DNA from: Plutella xylostella
Lineage: Eukaryota; Arthropoda; Insecta; Lepidoptera; Plutellidae
Reading direction: 5' to 3'
Assembly: GCF_932276165.1 (NCBI RefSeq)
Contig: NC_063984.1
Location: forward strand, 3,913,501-3,977,500
Length of the DNA stretch: 64,000 bases
The translations under genes were made by a program, and so were the position numbers. Of this stretch, positions 15,001 to 25,625 are shown in pieces. The notes under the pieces were generated by a model. The model was not told the DNA's origin. It did not search any database and worked only from the letters and a program-made list of their open reading frames with translations. Every line of letters begins with the position of its first letter. The stretch's first letter is position 1.

Positions 15001-16850
15001 GCCCGAACAGACGCAGCACCTGCTCGGGGGAGATGGGCCGCTTCTTGCCGTTCACCGCGCTGAGGTGACTCGTGCTGTTGCGGAGACTTGCCGGACCTGG
15101 TAAGAGAGATACGGTTGTGAGTTATCTGATACACAGTTGCCCTGTAGTGATGCAAGTGAAGTTAAAAGAAGATTTGGAGAGGATCCTGCACTGAACTAAT
15201 TCCACGGTATTCTATGTGATTCTGAAATATTTGGGTCTTTAGAAACTTTACTTACAGCAATTCAGGAATAATATATTAATGTGTATTCTGTTTGTGTTGT
15301 GTGGTGTTTTTCAGGGAATCAGCCGCATCGATCAAGGGATGTGGGAAAAATCGTTATCCTCACGATCAGGGATACGTATTACTAGGTGATGTAATTTATT
15401 GCTTCGATGCTGACATATCTGTTCGCTGGTCGTAGGTAATTAATTGAAGTAGCGCTCACACGTTGTAGGCGAGAAGCAAGCCACTACAAAAAGGTCAACA
15501 TGTTTGCGTTGTTTCGGTATTTCATAGATGTTGGATGTTGAATACCGAAACTTGCACTGCCATTGTTATGTAGAGCATATACGATACGAGCAAGCTTAAA
15601 GTTTGCAGTGAGTTTAGTTTCCAGTGGTGTCATTAACTATTTAGTATTTAATAACCACTAAACCTCTACGGCATTAATTTTCCAATATCGATAAGGATTA
15701 GCCTTAGACAAGGGATTATCTATTACTATCGATATTGTATCGTGCTCCGTAGGTACTTCAAAACTATGATTCCTGATCGTGTAGATTACCTACATGGTAT
15801 TACCATTCGAAACAAAATATATAACAGTGAACTGGTTCAGCCTTAGAACACTTTACTAAGCTGCCAAATTAAATATACAAACCAGTAGAGTTCCCAATAG
15901 CGGTGGACCCCAGATACGGCGTCCTCCTGAGTTTAGCCGGGTAGTGGTGCTGCGAGAAAGGCGCGTGGTGGCCGTGGGAAGAGGCGGGGCGCTCCACGAT
16001 GGTGTAGGAGGTGTCAGGCGGCTTTTATAACACTAGTTTACTAAGCTGCCAAATTAAAGAGCACATACCAGTAGAATTCCCAATAGCGGTGGACCCCAGA
16101 TAGGGCGTCCTCCCCAGTTTAGCCGGGTAGTGGTGCTGCGAGTAAGGCGCGTGGTGGCCGTGCGACGAGGCGGGGCGCTCCACGATGGTGTAGGAGGTGC
16201 CGGGCGGCGAGTAGTAGGTGCCGCCGCGCGCGCGCCCCCGCGCGTCTTCCGCCTCATAGCTCGTGTGGCGGTTGTCCTGTGGGCCAGAGGAGGGTTTCAT
16301 TATTTTTGTATGCAGCATGTGGTGGTTCTAGCACCTTTAGTGCACGATACCTGACTAAATTTGTCTCTCCAGCCGGAGGTACGCTTGCCTGTTTGTGGTT
16401 CCGAGCATGTGGAAATTTTGTAGGTGAAGATAAGTTTTGGAGTGCGGTGAACGGTGCTAGCTTTTTTAATGAATATTAATATACAATTACACAGCCACCA
16501 AATTTGCGAATTTCAAGCGAGTATTTAAACAAATATCTGCCCGGCCAGGGATCGAACCCGGGACCTTCGGCAAATCAGTCAGCCGAGACTCATTCTAAAC
16601 AACTTGATGACTTTGACCACACTAGTCGACCTCCTTTCGTTTCGATCCACTCTTTCACGGACACCCTGTATATGAGGTACCTGTTGCGAGCGCGAGTGCC
16701 GGGCGAGGTGGTGCGCGGGCGGGTGCTGCGGCGTGGCGCTGCGGGTCCAGCCGTAGGGCTGCGCGTGCGGCGGCCAGCGCGCGCCCAGCTCCGCCAGCTC
16801 CGAGCCCTCCGCCGCCTCCCCCGACCTCATGCCGGGGGTACAGCCACGCA
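2882..16850 (-). CDS. dysc: whirlin/dyschronic-like PDZ scaffold protein, partial (six exons; runs off left edge)
   Basis: Predicted PDZ adaptor that clusters channels and cytoskeletal partners at membranes. Exons 16850-16681, 16276-16069, 15096-14897, 11668-11515, 8792-8659 and 3037-2882 join with agreeing phases (340 codons). The N-terminal part is low complexity, then comes KKRPISPEQVLRLFG. One PDZ domain is built from three exons: HGFGICVKGGKEA (carboxylate-binding loop GFGI), VGVGVYISRVEEGSVAERAG, LRPGDSILQVNG and MLKSCRQLTMTVR. It is followed by CSWMDRYGRPASPPP, which resembles the WVDPQGR-SPP segment after PDZ1 of whirlin. This tail is my main reason for the family call. Fly dyschronic is the insect member I know. 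Other PDZ domains would lie left of the window. The true start was not found, though an ATG lies at 16830. Confidence 0.75.
3761..3860 (+). promoter_or_regulatory. Promoter-like patch: two CRE-type sites and a TATA box
   Basis: TGACGTAA at 3761-3768, a palindromic TGACGTCA at 3795-3802, a GC-rich stretch, then TATAAATA at 3853-3860 in plus orientation. It lies in a whirlin-like intron and points against that gene. No downstream gene was recognised. Confidence 0.4.
3861..7329. other. Intron of the whirlin-like gene; one small MITE, otherwise nothing recognised
   Basis: AT-rich with a short GC-rich patch at 6.6-6.9 kb that carries no convincing frame. The only structured item seen is the inverted-repeat element at 5551-5641. 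Confidence 0.5.
5551..5641. mobile_element. Short MITE-like inverted repeat
   Basis: GCCTAGTTTCACCA at 5551-5564 is repeated inverted at 5628-5641 around 63 bp of AT-rich sequence. It is too short to code. No target duplication is clear. Confidence 0.55.
7330..8283 (+). pseudogene. LINE reverse transcriptase fragment, frameshifted
   Basis: Starts at PQGSILGPLLFVIFINDI (RT motif 4 region) and continues through the catalytic box, which reads YADE where the family has YADD. YTLCEAPLREVTTVRDLGVTL follows, then the IRPQLEYAVPIWNPY region typical of CR1/jockey-like ORF2 ends. The frame breaks near 7945; the other frame resumes with LEAMTLYGICHNKFDCNQLT and ends at TAA about 8281. The second catalytic Asp is replaced by Glu, so with the truncation and frameshift it is dead. 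Confidence 0.85.
7330..8610 (+). mobile_element. 5'-truncated non-LTR retrotransposon (LINE) with AATA-type tail
   Basis: Holds the C-terminal reverse-transcriptase region, a 3' region and a tail of TAAAA repeats ending near 8610. It lies in sense (+), opposite to the host gene, and ends about 50 bp from the donor of the exon at 8659-8792. Truncation removes the endonuclease and the first RT motifs. Confidence 0.85.
8659..8792 (-). CDS. dysc: whirlin-like gene exon (PDZ core)
   Basis: Acceptor TTGCAG, donor GTCAGT. Encodes VGVGVYISRVEEGSVAERAG, LRPGDSILQVNG and FSGISHEDALK, the central sheet and helix B start of a PDZ domain. The His opening helix B suggests class I ligands. A truncated LINE ends about 50 bp beyond the donor. 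Confidence 0.9.
9309..9858. mobile_element. MITE-like element, about 550 bp, with imperfect terminal inverted repeats
   Basis: Left end GGGCGGATTCGACCAACGTC and the reverse complement of the right end GGGTGGATTCGTCCAAACATC match. TGA flanks both ends as a possible 3-bp target duplication. The interior repeats TTACTCG-like words. No coding frame. Confidence 0.55.
9862..11514. other. Intron of the whirlin-like gene, nothing recognised
   Basis: AT-rich, no convincing exon or element; a CA/TG-rich run lies near 11490. Confidence 0.5.
11515..11668 (-). CDS. dysc: whirlin-like gene exon (PDZ N-terminal strand)
   Basis: Acceptor TTCGCAG, donor GTGAGA, phase 0 in and 1 out. Starts AIYRGGERERPYSSGG, then RTVTMSRDPADSHGFGICVK and GGKEA. 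HGFGI is the peptide-binding loop of the PDZ domain. Confidence 0.85.
11669..14896. other. Intron of the whirlin-like gene, nothing recognised
   Basis: One GC-rich patch at 13.24-13.30 kb looks exon-like but does not fit the reading frame. The rest is AT-rich. Confidence 0.5.
14897..15096 (-). CDS. dysc: whirlin-like gene exon (KKRPISPEQVLRLFG)
   Basis: Acceptor TTACCAG, donor GTTAGT, phase 1 in and 0 out. Reads PASLRNSTSHLSAVNGKKR, then PISPEQVLRLFGQGGAAALG and a Pro/Ser-rich end. The phase links the upstream exon's single G to this exon's GT. The motif looks conserved but I do not know a named domain for it. Confidence 0.75.
15846..16209. repeat. Tandem duplication (period about 185 bp) spanning an exon-intron junction
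   Basis: Two adjacent copies share the intron stretch TTTACTAAGCTGCCAAATTAA, the donor region and the last 139 bp of an exon. The copies differ by small changes throughout, so the duplication is not very recent. Confidence 0.9.
15883..16021 (-). CDS. Candidate duplicated (alternative) exon of the whirlin-like gene
   Basis: Partial tandem copy of the neighbouring exon. The 139 bp stay open, start in phase 0 after an AG (TTATAAAAG, poor pyrimidine tract) and end in phase 1 at a GTTTGT donor, exactly as the original ends. Against the original I count nine coding differences: six synonymous and three changing (G to D, Y to F, G to R). Phases forbid using both copies together but allow mutually exclusive use. 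It may instead be a dead remnant. Confidence 0.4.
16069..16276 (-). CDS. dysc: whirlin-like gene exon with a tandem partial copy
   Basis: Acceptor CCCACAG, donor GTATGT, phase 0 in and 1 out. Encodes DNRHTSYEAEDARGRARGG, then TYYSPPGTSYTIVERP and a His-rich stretch to AIGNST. The last 139 bp plus flanking intron are duplicated at 15846-16022. Confidence 0.75.
16500..16625 (-). repeat. SINE-like tRNA-derived sequence
   Basis: The minus strand reads GGTCCCGGGTTCGATCCCTG, a good B box, followed by GGCCGGGCAGATATTTG as in common lepidopteran SINEs. It lies in the intron beside the first whirlin-like exon seen. The 5' end is not complete. Confidence 0.5.
16681..16850 (-). CDS. dysc: whirlin-like gene, first exon seen
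   Basis: Acceptor TTCCAG at 16851, donor GTACCT, ends in phase 0. The frame reads MRSGEAAEGSELAELGAR, then a His/Pro/Arg-rich tract ending RHSRSQQ. It could begin at the ATG at 16830 or continue from an exon upstream (two bases belong to a split codon). A SINE-like tRNA-derived sequence lies just beyond the donor. Confidence 0.6.
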
Positions 16851-18649
16851 CTGGAACAATGGAGAAGAAGTTAATGAAGTAAAGTCAAGAAGTATACGTT
16901 AGTACAGATGCAAAAATACAGATAACTAGGCAATATGTACATTTGTACCCTGTCCACCTATTGCTAGGTGAACCATTGTCAATATCTTGTTTTACCTCGT
17001 AAAACTTCTTTCATGTGTCGCTATTGTTATATTTTATTATCATCATTATATGCCATATCCTCTGCTGGATTTACCCGTCCCTAATAAGCAGCTTGCAGCT
17101 TCTAAACACAAAGTGAAACTTAAGCTAATTTAAAATTTTAAAGTTTCGCAACCTCGCATAAAGTTGCACCTGGAAAGTAGTGCAGGCTTATGAAGGCCTC
17201 TTTTATGGAGTTCCTTGACTGGTGAGTAATTGCAGACGGGACGGGGGGGGAGGGGGGGCACCTGGGCGCGGTTTATGGGCGCACCGACCCGAGGTGTGGA
17301 CGTTGAACATAAGCCAAGAAATGTGCCGTTTTATGAGATTTTCCGACACATTCCTCTATTGTTACGGGAAATTTGCCTGCGCGTGGCGGTTATGAGCTAC
17401 GTGAACTATTTGCAACATCCGGGAACTTCAAATTGAACTTTAACTATGATCAATTGATAGTTTAATAAATTCTTGGGTCTTACATGCGCCTGAGGTAGAT
17501 AGCACACCCCGTAATATTATATTTAAACTTAGTTAAAGACCGTAGAGGTGGGCGTGCGATGTAACTCTGCCTACTCGTAAGAGATGACATATAGTTTTGG
17601 TACCAATAATAATTAAATTATGTTTTACATTTGAGTTAAGTAATTAATAAAATTTGTTCATCAATATACTTTTCTGCGTGGCAGAGCCTCATGATATTAC
17701 CTACTTTCTATTCACTATCTTTTTGTTTTCTACTAACTAAGTTATTTTAATTTATCTATGTAGATTCTCAAAGCTCCTAATTTCTATTTATTGCCATCAT
17801 TACGCTGTTACCGCTCGAAACCATTTCCAAAATCAAACGTCAATGGCCAATTAGATTCAGCCGTTAGTCTTCCAGCTTAATTGAAGCGGAAGTGTTGGTG
17901 ACCGGGGATGAGTCGGCATTTTCGGTAATTTTGCCGGCTCCGGGCGTCCGGCTGGTCACAGCGTCCGGTGTCAGTCCGGTACCGTCCGATCGGTTCCGGT
18001 CCAACCGCTACAGTTTGGGACCACACCTTAAAATCGATCCTTAACTTTGGAAGTCTGAGGTCGTGCTTGGTTCCGGTTGGTGTGTCGCTGTTTTGTTTTC
18101 CTTTTTCGAACTTTGAGTTGGTACTTAACCTTAAATAAATCCATTTTTTCCCAGTTGTGTTTAGATCTACCTATACACTGTATAGTAAACAGATTGGATT
18201 TAAAAGAATTTCCCAAAATAATATTTTTTCTTACCTACAGTACGAGCAGTATATTTACAAAGTTTTTCTCCGGACTACAGGAGGAAAATGCACATTAAAT
18301 TAGTAAATTCCCAACTTTGAACAATTAGCATGATAGTAAAAACATTCCATTTACCTCCGCAACCAAACTAATGGTCAAAATTTGTGCAGTTTGGACCAGC
18401 GCCAGCCAACTTCTGTTCACAGATTAAGCAGTTTACTAACATTTTCAACAACAATAGTGTAATAATTAACAAATTAATTTACTAATAACTTAGCAGCGGA
18501 CGTTGCATTATATAACATTATTTTGTTTATTGAGAGGCTTTTCTTCTATATCGGAGAACTTAGAAAAGGCAGCTGAAAAATAGTGATGTAATGACATTGC
18601 ATCGTGCGTGGCGCGTTGGAAAAAACACATAACACAAACATTTTAACGA

Positions 18650-18715
18650 ACCTGGGACCTTCGGGATACCTAGCAGTCAAGGCTACTAACCACTACACCA
18701 TTGTGTAAATGTGTA
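18650..18715 (-). repeat. SINE head, tRNA-like
   Basis: The minus strand carries TGGTGTAGTGGTTAGTAGCC (A-box-like) and, about 30 bp on, GGTCCCAGGTTCG (B box). This is the pol III promoter arrangement of a tRNA-derived SINE; the body is short or decayed. Confidence 0.5.
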
Positions 18716-21663
18716 GTTAGCCATACATACAGTGTATACTAATTTTATCTAGTAGGTAGTTTGCGCCGCCTCAGGCCGAGAGACATAAATCCAACAATAG
18801 CTTTTGTCAGACATCTCATTTCCGCATTTCAGGCGCGACCTCATAAACCCGGCCTACTGGTATATAACTATACATGTGTGTTGTTTGCCTATGTGTATAT
18901 TATGTACCTACATGTCTGTATGTCGCTACTGTCTCTATGTGCATGCACTTGCTTTATGTGCCTTTTTATAGTTGGACAAAAAGTTAGCTGAAAATTGTGG
19001 AAATCTTTTTCATGCAGACAATTTTCAAATCGTTTAAAAACATTTATAAAAGACACTCTACAATTCTCAGGTTCTATTTGAATGGCGCTAGAGTTTTCTT
19101 TGAATAAATTCCGTAGTTGGTGCGATTGGCGTGACTTGACCGTCCTGGCTCAGTCTAAACTTGTTGGGAGGAATAACAAACAGCATTTGCCGTGCCTTTA
19201 TCTTCGTAAATCTCTTTCTAGGTATACTGTGATACTTTTTTTAAGTTTGCAAATCGTATTGGAAACTAGAAGTAGATGATGATGAACTGAAAAGCAATTA
19301 GTATATATTACCTATGTGTGTAACAGTAGCATGTTTTGTCTATCTAACAAAACATTGAAGTTGGATTCAACATGTACAATACATGTTGGGATTTTATTCA
19401 TGCAGGGCACTTTATTGTTGAGCAAAGCTTCTACAAATAGCCCCGCTAGACTGATGCCGCGTCTACATGCTACAATAGCATAGATCTGCATGTGCAGTGT
19501 GCAGCATGGCACGTATAAAATACACCGGCTAGGAAATTGAGATGGATGCTGCTACGCGGGCTGGCTTGCTACGCCGTAGCCCGTAGCACTTTATAGCTGA
19601 AGCACGTGCTACGAGAGAAGATCGGAGTCATTTCAGGAATTCTTGTTTGCGATCGAGTTTTTGGTAATAATAAATTGGAATTTTACGGCGAATACTAATT
19701 TTACGGCAAAAACTGAACTGATTTCATACGATAAATGCGATTTGATTGGATGTTCAATTAAAATTTTAGGTACATTTTATGCTAGAGTTACTTGGCTTTT
19801 ACTAGATTTCGAAATGATGTCTCTTGATGACATCTTGCCCCCGTTCATCTCATTTTACGACGAAATAAAGTGATTGATTTTCATATGCCTACCTATATTG
19901 CTAAGCTGATTTTACATAATAATGACTGATGCCTTTACAAAATATTTACGTAAAATACCCTCTCCAAATTTGCCTTTAAAATGGGGAGATAAATATCGAT
20001 GAGTGAAATTAGTCATCGTTGAGCGATGCCTCGGATGACGGATGGACTGCACTTGGCGCGCCGCCACGCCGGGCCTCACGATATACGGACCCATAATATG
20101 TCTACAAATTTCAATTTATATGAGTATAAATCTTCGTCTTTTTATCGTGTCGGTGAAAAATACCTACTGCAGCTTGACTAAGGATGTGACCAAGGTGAAA
20201 CATTGGCCGGACAGATTATTTGTTTGTCGGTAACTGTATAGGATGCCCCGGAGACAAAAGGAGCACGTTAATACTTCAGTCAAAGTGGCCCCTGTCCCCT
20301 AAAGTACCAAATGGATACGCCACAAGTTTCACTATTATAATGATTACAAATCTGTAGTGAATCTAGTTAAAGATTCCTAAATAAAATCTACTATGAAGCC
20401 GTTATATCTCTGAATAATCAAGAACATTGATAGAAGCCGTATCTAACTTCACGGCTGAAATATCTTCTAAATCCTGTCACTTTCAGTGATCCGTGCCGCT
20501 TGCCCGAGCAGAGATAATTCTTTGATAACAATGCATAATGAAAACGTACCGTATGTGGTTTAATATACAGACTACATCGGCTTGTGGAGTGTTTTCATCG
20601 TGGTTAGAATCTCCCGCGTCAGTGGTTTGGAAAACCTACGGCTCAGTTCGGAAAATCAAATGGAAAATGTGATCATCTGTACAACGATCCTATACGAGCG
20701 TTCCCGATCAAACTTGATCCGGTTATAATGGAATTTACTGCTTCCATATCTACCCTATACTCTACCCAGATACCGTAACGTAATTGTCATAAAGCGGTTA
20801 ACATTTCTTGAAGTAAAAGAAACTTGGGTAAACCCGAAATAAAAATTGGGAGAAAAGGAAAAAGGAAAGCAGATGACGAGATTCCTCTACCAAATTTCCC
20901 ATTCTCTGTTTGTTAGGTACATTAACTTCATCGTCTCAAATATATTTTTTTTGAAGAGCATTACATTCAGCAAAATTTCAGTTCATACTTAGTCACATTT
21001 ACTCAAAAGATAAAGTGTGCCTCCACGTTTGTAAATTCATCCCAGAATTTGAAAATCACAATGCGTTTAATTAAAAAAACATAAGTCCCTCTCACAATGA
21101 AATAAACAATCAATTTAAATATTTGTTCGAATGGAAAATGAATTCATCGATGAAACAGTTTGTCCGAAGCACACGCCATATTTACATAACACAGAACTAG
21201 CAACGGTCCGCGTGTCCGCTGGATAAATATTCCGATGTCGAATGTTGAAATGCTGAATTTAAAGTTGGCAACGTAGAGGTATATTTTATTACGTGTGGGT
21301 CGTTTTTGTTGAATTCAATCTGAGTTATTAGATTCAGCGAGAAAAAAATACGTTGAGTGGTATTAAATCGAAATATATGCCGTGAAAATAATTACTTACT
21401 CATTTTAAACTGTAACGCTGATGGTTCCATACATAATTTTAAAATAATAGTACTTTTACATGCCGCTAGTATTTTTGGCTATATTTTTTATTAAATATCA
21501 ACTACTTACCTATTTTTATAGTAAAACGCTATGTTAACGCTATTAAATTTTACTACCTGATCTCTAACTAAACAATGCATTTACACACCCACACCCACTC
21601 TCCCACTCTCCGGCCGTACTCCTGACCCTGTGTACTAATCGCGGGAAAATAATACCAATTCAT

Positions 21664-21830
21664 TTGAAAGACAAGAGAGCGCGGGGTGGGTCTGACGTCA
21701 CAGGCGCGGGGGGAGGGTTCAAGGGCGGGGAAGTGGGTCAGTGGGGCGCGGGACACCGGCTGCTTCCTGCGCGACCCACAACAACGCGCCACCCGCAATC
21801 AGACCCCACTGTATTTACTCATCATCGCTG
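21664..21830. promoter_or_regulatory. GC-rich CRE-containing patch, possible promoter
   Basis: Palindromic TGACGTCA at 21693-21700 beside GGGGAGGG and GGGCGGGG boxes in otherwise AT-rich DNA. It could be a CpG-type promoter, perhaps of the whirlin-like gene, but no first exon was identified. Confidence 0.25.
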
Positions 21831-22978
21831 CACTGAGAGAGGGCTTGAAAGCCATTTCGCAATTGATTGCATTTCGGTCCGGTGTTATGCTACGATAGAG
21901 GTATTCAGTATTGGATAGTGTTTTATATAGTACATTTCTTCATCTCTCCTGAATATTTACGATATATTTGGATTTTAGGAGCATAAATATATTAAGCTTT
22001 ATGAGGAATACAGTTTCTTTATGAGAATATTCCAAAATCTCATCCTGAATTGCTAGTAAGATTATAATCATAAAAAGACGGGAAAACTAAATTACCTCGA
22101 AGCTAGAAGCCTCATGCATAATGCATTACTTCATTTACGAGTTGTATCACGTAATTTTATAAATGAAAGGTAGTGGAGCTCTGGAATTCAGCGAGAGGCT
22201 GCGGCCATGGAACTAGCAGGTTCACCTTGTCGATTCTTTTTGAGTAGTAGCCTTGTAAGATGAGACCGTCTTACCTACAAATATACTAAATAATTATTTA
22301 TATTTAAAAACTTTAGATTCTATGTTGGAAAAATACTGCAACAGAGTTGAACATTCAAATGAGGATGAAAATAAAATTGGAATCGTGTGTATGTGGACGC
22401 TTACTTAAAAATAATAATTATATGTGCCCATGTATAAGTGTTTATTTAAAATGCTTATCTCAACGCTTTTCATTTCAGTAAATTCAATAACAGCGCTCAA
22501 TGCACTTAGGTTCTGAAAACTAGTAAGAAATTACTTTGACTTGTTTGTTTCGCGGCCACAGGTCTTCAGGCCATTTCCGCTCCGCGATGCAGAAAAAATG
22601 GCCGCCGCCGACTTCCGGTTCACCGCGCAGCCTCCTAATAACTTCCACCTGCTGAGCTTCGCCACAAAGAACATCAAAGCCCACTTACATATTCATTCCT
22701 ACTGCCTTGTAATCAAATAAATGATCTTAACGATAAAAGGTAAGTATCATTACTATCATTAGTCAATCAAAGTGGTACTTTTACGTGATATTATTTTGGT
22801 TTACCTAACATACAGATGTCGATGTCAATGGTGAGTTGTTTGACTTTAACTATAATTAATATTGCTGAAACACCGTAACAGAATGGTGTTAGATGAATCC
22901 GGGTAAATATGTATGTGGCTACTTAGCTCACTAACGTGATAGACTATTGATTAAAACAAAATTTAATGTAAGTATGTA

Positions 22979-23189
22979 CAGTGGCCTGCGCCTAAAAGTA
23001 TACAGGAGGAGTTTTTAAAATAGCGATCTCAAGCTCACATGCTGCTCAAGCACATCCACATAAACACCACTGCTACCCACATCACACACAACACGTCCCC
23101 GGATTTATAACAGGTGTAGCTGGTCCCTTCATCATCAGGGATCTCTATTTTAAAAACTCCGCCTGTATACTTTTAGGCGCAGGCCACCG
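22979..23189. mobile_element. MITE, 211 bp, TA target duplication (copy 1)
   Basis: Terminal inverted repeats of about 45 bp start CAGTGGCCTGCGCC and end in the complement of CGGTGGCCTGCGCC, flanked by TA on each side, as in Tc1/mariner-type elements. A copy of equal length lies at 56977-57187. Confidence 0.85.
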
Positions 23190-25489
23190 TACCTATAAGG
23201 ATTCATAAAAATCTGAATATCATGCGGAACACCCGCCACACCGCTGTGCTATTTGTTTGTAAAATACAGGGCCAAGTCGGTATTCTATTAGGAGTTTCGC
23301 AGGTGTTAGTGTCGGGTTTCACATTTGAATACGTAATACCACTATCATCGGACCAACGCCCTGTCGCTAAACCGCTATGGCAGCTCGACTAGGCTACCTA
23401 AGTAATACGTACTTTGATATTTCTGTACTTCCAGATAATTTAAACGTCGGTGAAAATTGAAAACTAACTAAGTATAATGACACTTGGTACTTTTCTGCGT
23501 CACAAACCCGGGTGAACAGCTAATACCAGAGTATTGGCTAAAAAGTAATTTTTAAATTAGGAATTGATAGAAGGTAAGTACTTAATTAACATTAGCAGCA
23601 TCGTCGACCAAATAATTCCACCATTCAGAACAATAGAGACAATTATTGTCGAAGTCGAATCACGCACAATTTCGTATTCGGAGCGAATTCGGCTTTGCTA
23701 TTTTCAGGCAGAAATCAATATCGCATGTACCTTCCTCTGTTCGGAGCGGGAAGGTCGTTTACATGTAAATTGACTAATTTGTTCAGTCGTGGACAGTATT
23801 CGTGCTTCGACATAATCAGAGTATTCAGCTGTACCGCGCCGATGCAACTCACGTGTACGCTAGTTACTAGTTACCTAGCTAGTGCATGTAATGCAAAAAA
23901 GTGTACAGCTAATAAAGTATTCAAATAATGTCAATCCACCAATTCTTTTTTTAAGATAAATGTTCCCTGAAATAGGAATAACACTGTATCGGCCGCCTGT
24001 GTTAGTTATTTCTTATGTAGAGTAATTAATTATGATTTTTTGAGAAATACTTACCAAATTTTTAAATATGATTGGTCAAATCTGATTTTCAGAACACAAT
24101 TTAAAATAGTCTCTCCAGAATCGCTCCGAATGTATATGAAGTAATTTGTTGTTTCTATACGAAGTCGGCAGAATAAGTTCTTGGAATGAACTAATCTAGT
24201 CGTATACTCGTACACCTACTCAGCTGGAGTGGCGTCCCCCGGGCTCTCGCGATAAGTATCCTCGTTACATGGAGAGCCCATCTGGCGAAATGGGCTCCTT
24301 CCAGAAAGTATTAGAAATAATTGTCGCGCCATTCCATTTATGGACCCGCCATATTATGTCCTAAGACTTTACAACCGCTTCATTGCTTCAAACTAAAAGT
24401 ACATACGTAGATTGTAACTAACTAAAACTTAAAATTACTGTGTAGCTAAGGAAAGTGTTGTTCTTATGAGAATATTTTGATTCAAAAGAACAGTCATCAT
24501 AGCAGTTTTCCCTACTATTAAACTTAAATAACAAGGCAGTCCTTGAATCTGAAGTTGTCGTCAGAATTTACAACAAGCGCCATTGAATGTAAACTTTATG
24601 AAACTAGACCGGGTAGACGACAGGAAACTGGCAGAAAATGAACGCGGCTTCGAGAGACAGCAAAAATACAACAGAAACTTTGTTAAAAACTGTCTCCCTG
24701 TCTGTTGCAACCGCGGACCAGCCGTGCATACAAACTGTGCATTTATGTGGAATACGTAGGTACATTGAGTATGAGGTACACCCGAGTCCGCGTTATTCTA
24801 TGTATAGCTAGGTACTTAATTTCCTAAACATGAAGTTATTGATGCGAAATACTATGTAAGTTCTAATTTTTTTAAGATATAAAGAGTGCTATGATCCTTC
24901 AGAAATGTACCTATAATTCTAATTGTACCTATAATGCTAATAGGCACTTGTTTACACGCAAATTAGTTTGTTTTCAACCGAGTCCGCGTTGTTCTATGGT
25001 TTTACACAAACTGCAATTTATAGACAGTAGGTACTTTTAATTTAAATTTTTCAGTAAGTACTTTTACCATTTCATAAAATCGGGGGAGGGATAAAGAGTA
25101 AATTATATATTTATTTTTAATGGAATATTAGTGAAACGTACCGTGGGCAATTCGTATTCAGAGCGCGGACCGCGGGTCGTGGGGTGTCGCTGAATTCACT
25201 TACTCACTCGCGATATGCAACTCAGGAATATCAAGATATGTACTACCTGTCCGTACATTGTGTTAGCTTTCATACTGGTAAAATGCTCCAATCCACTCAC
25301 TACGAAGTAGAGTGCCCATAAATTTATCTATGATTTAGTTACAGCATAAATTTCCTGAATTAAAAAAATATAGAGTTGTGGAGTTGACGCAGTATAATAA
25401 AAGATGAAGGGCATTTATGTAGAAATAGTTTACACACGATGTTTTCCAACTCAGGACTGACAAATAGAAAAAAATCTATTATAATGTGG
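23190..25489. other. Intergenic, nothing recognised
   Basis: AT-rich; scattered open frames have no family resemblance or splice context. Confidence 0.5.
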
Positions 25490-25625
25490 CAATAATTTGG
25501 TTAATTGTCAATGTAAACCAATAGAAAGAGTAGATTGTGTAACCTACCTTGGTGTAAAGATTGATAATAATTTCTCATGGTCTCAACATATAGAATATAT
25601 TAGCGATAAATTAAGGATATTATTA

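Larger units (their letters stand above)
16851..22978. other. No gene recognised (5' introns of the whirlin-like gene or intergenic)
   Basis: Apart from a SINE piece at 18.65 kb and a GC-rich CRE-containing patch at 21.66-21.83 kb, I see no supported exon. Upstream exons of the whirlin-like gene may hide here. A minus-strand open stretch near 17.88-18.00 kb lacks good splice sites. Confidence 0.4.

Noticed and set aside
17880..18000. Minus-strand open stretch with Thr/Ser/Gly-rich reading, possible upstream whirlin-like exon
   Set aside because: No acceptable acceptor or donor and no family resemblance.
22550..22680. GC-rich plus-strand patch starting ATGGCCGCCGCCGAC
   Set aside because: The frame gives no known domain and lacks a clear donor; too little support for an exon.
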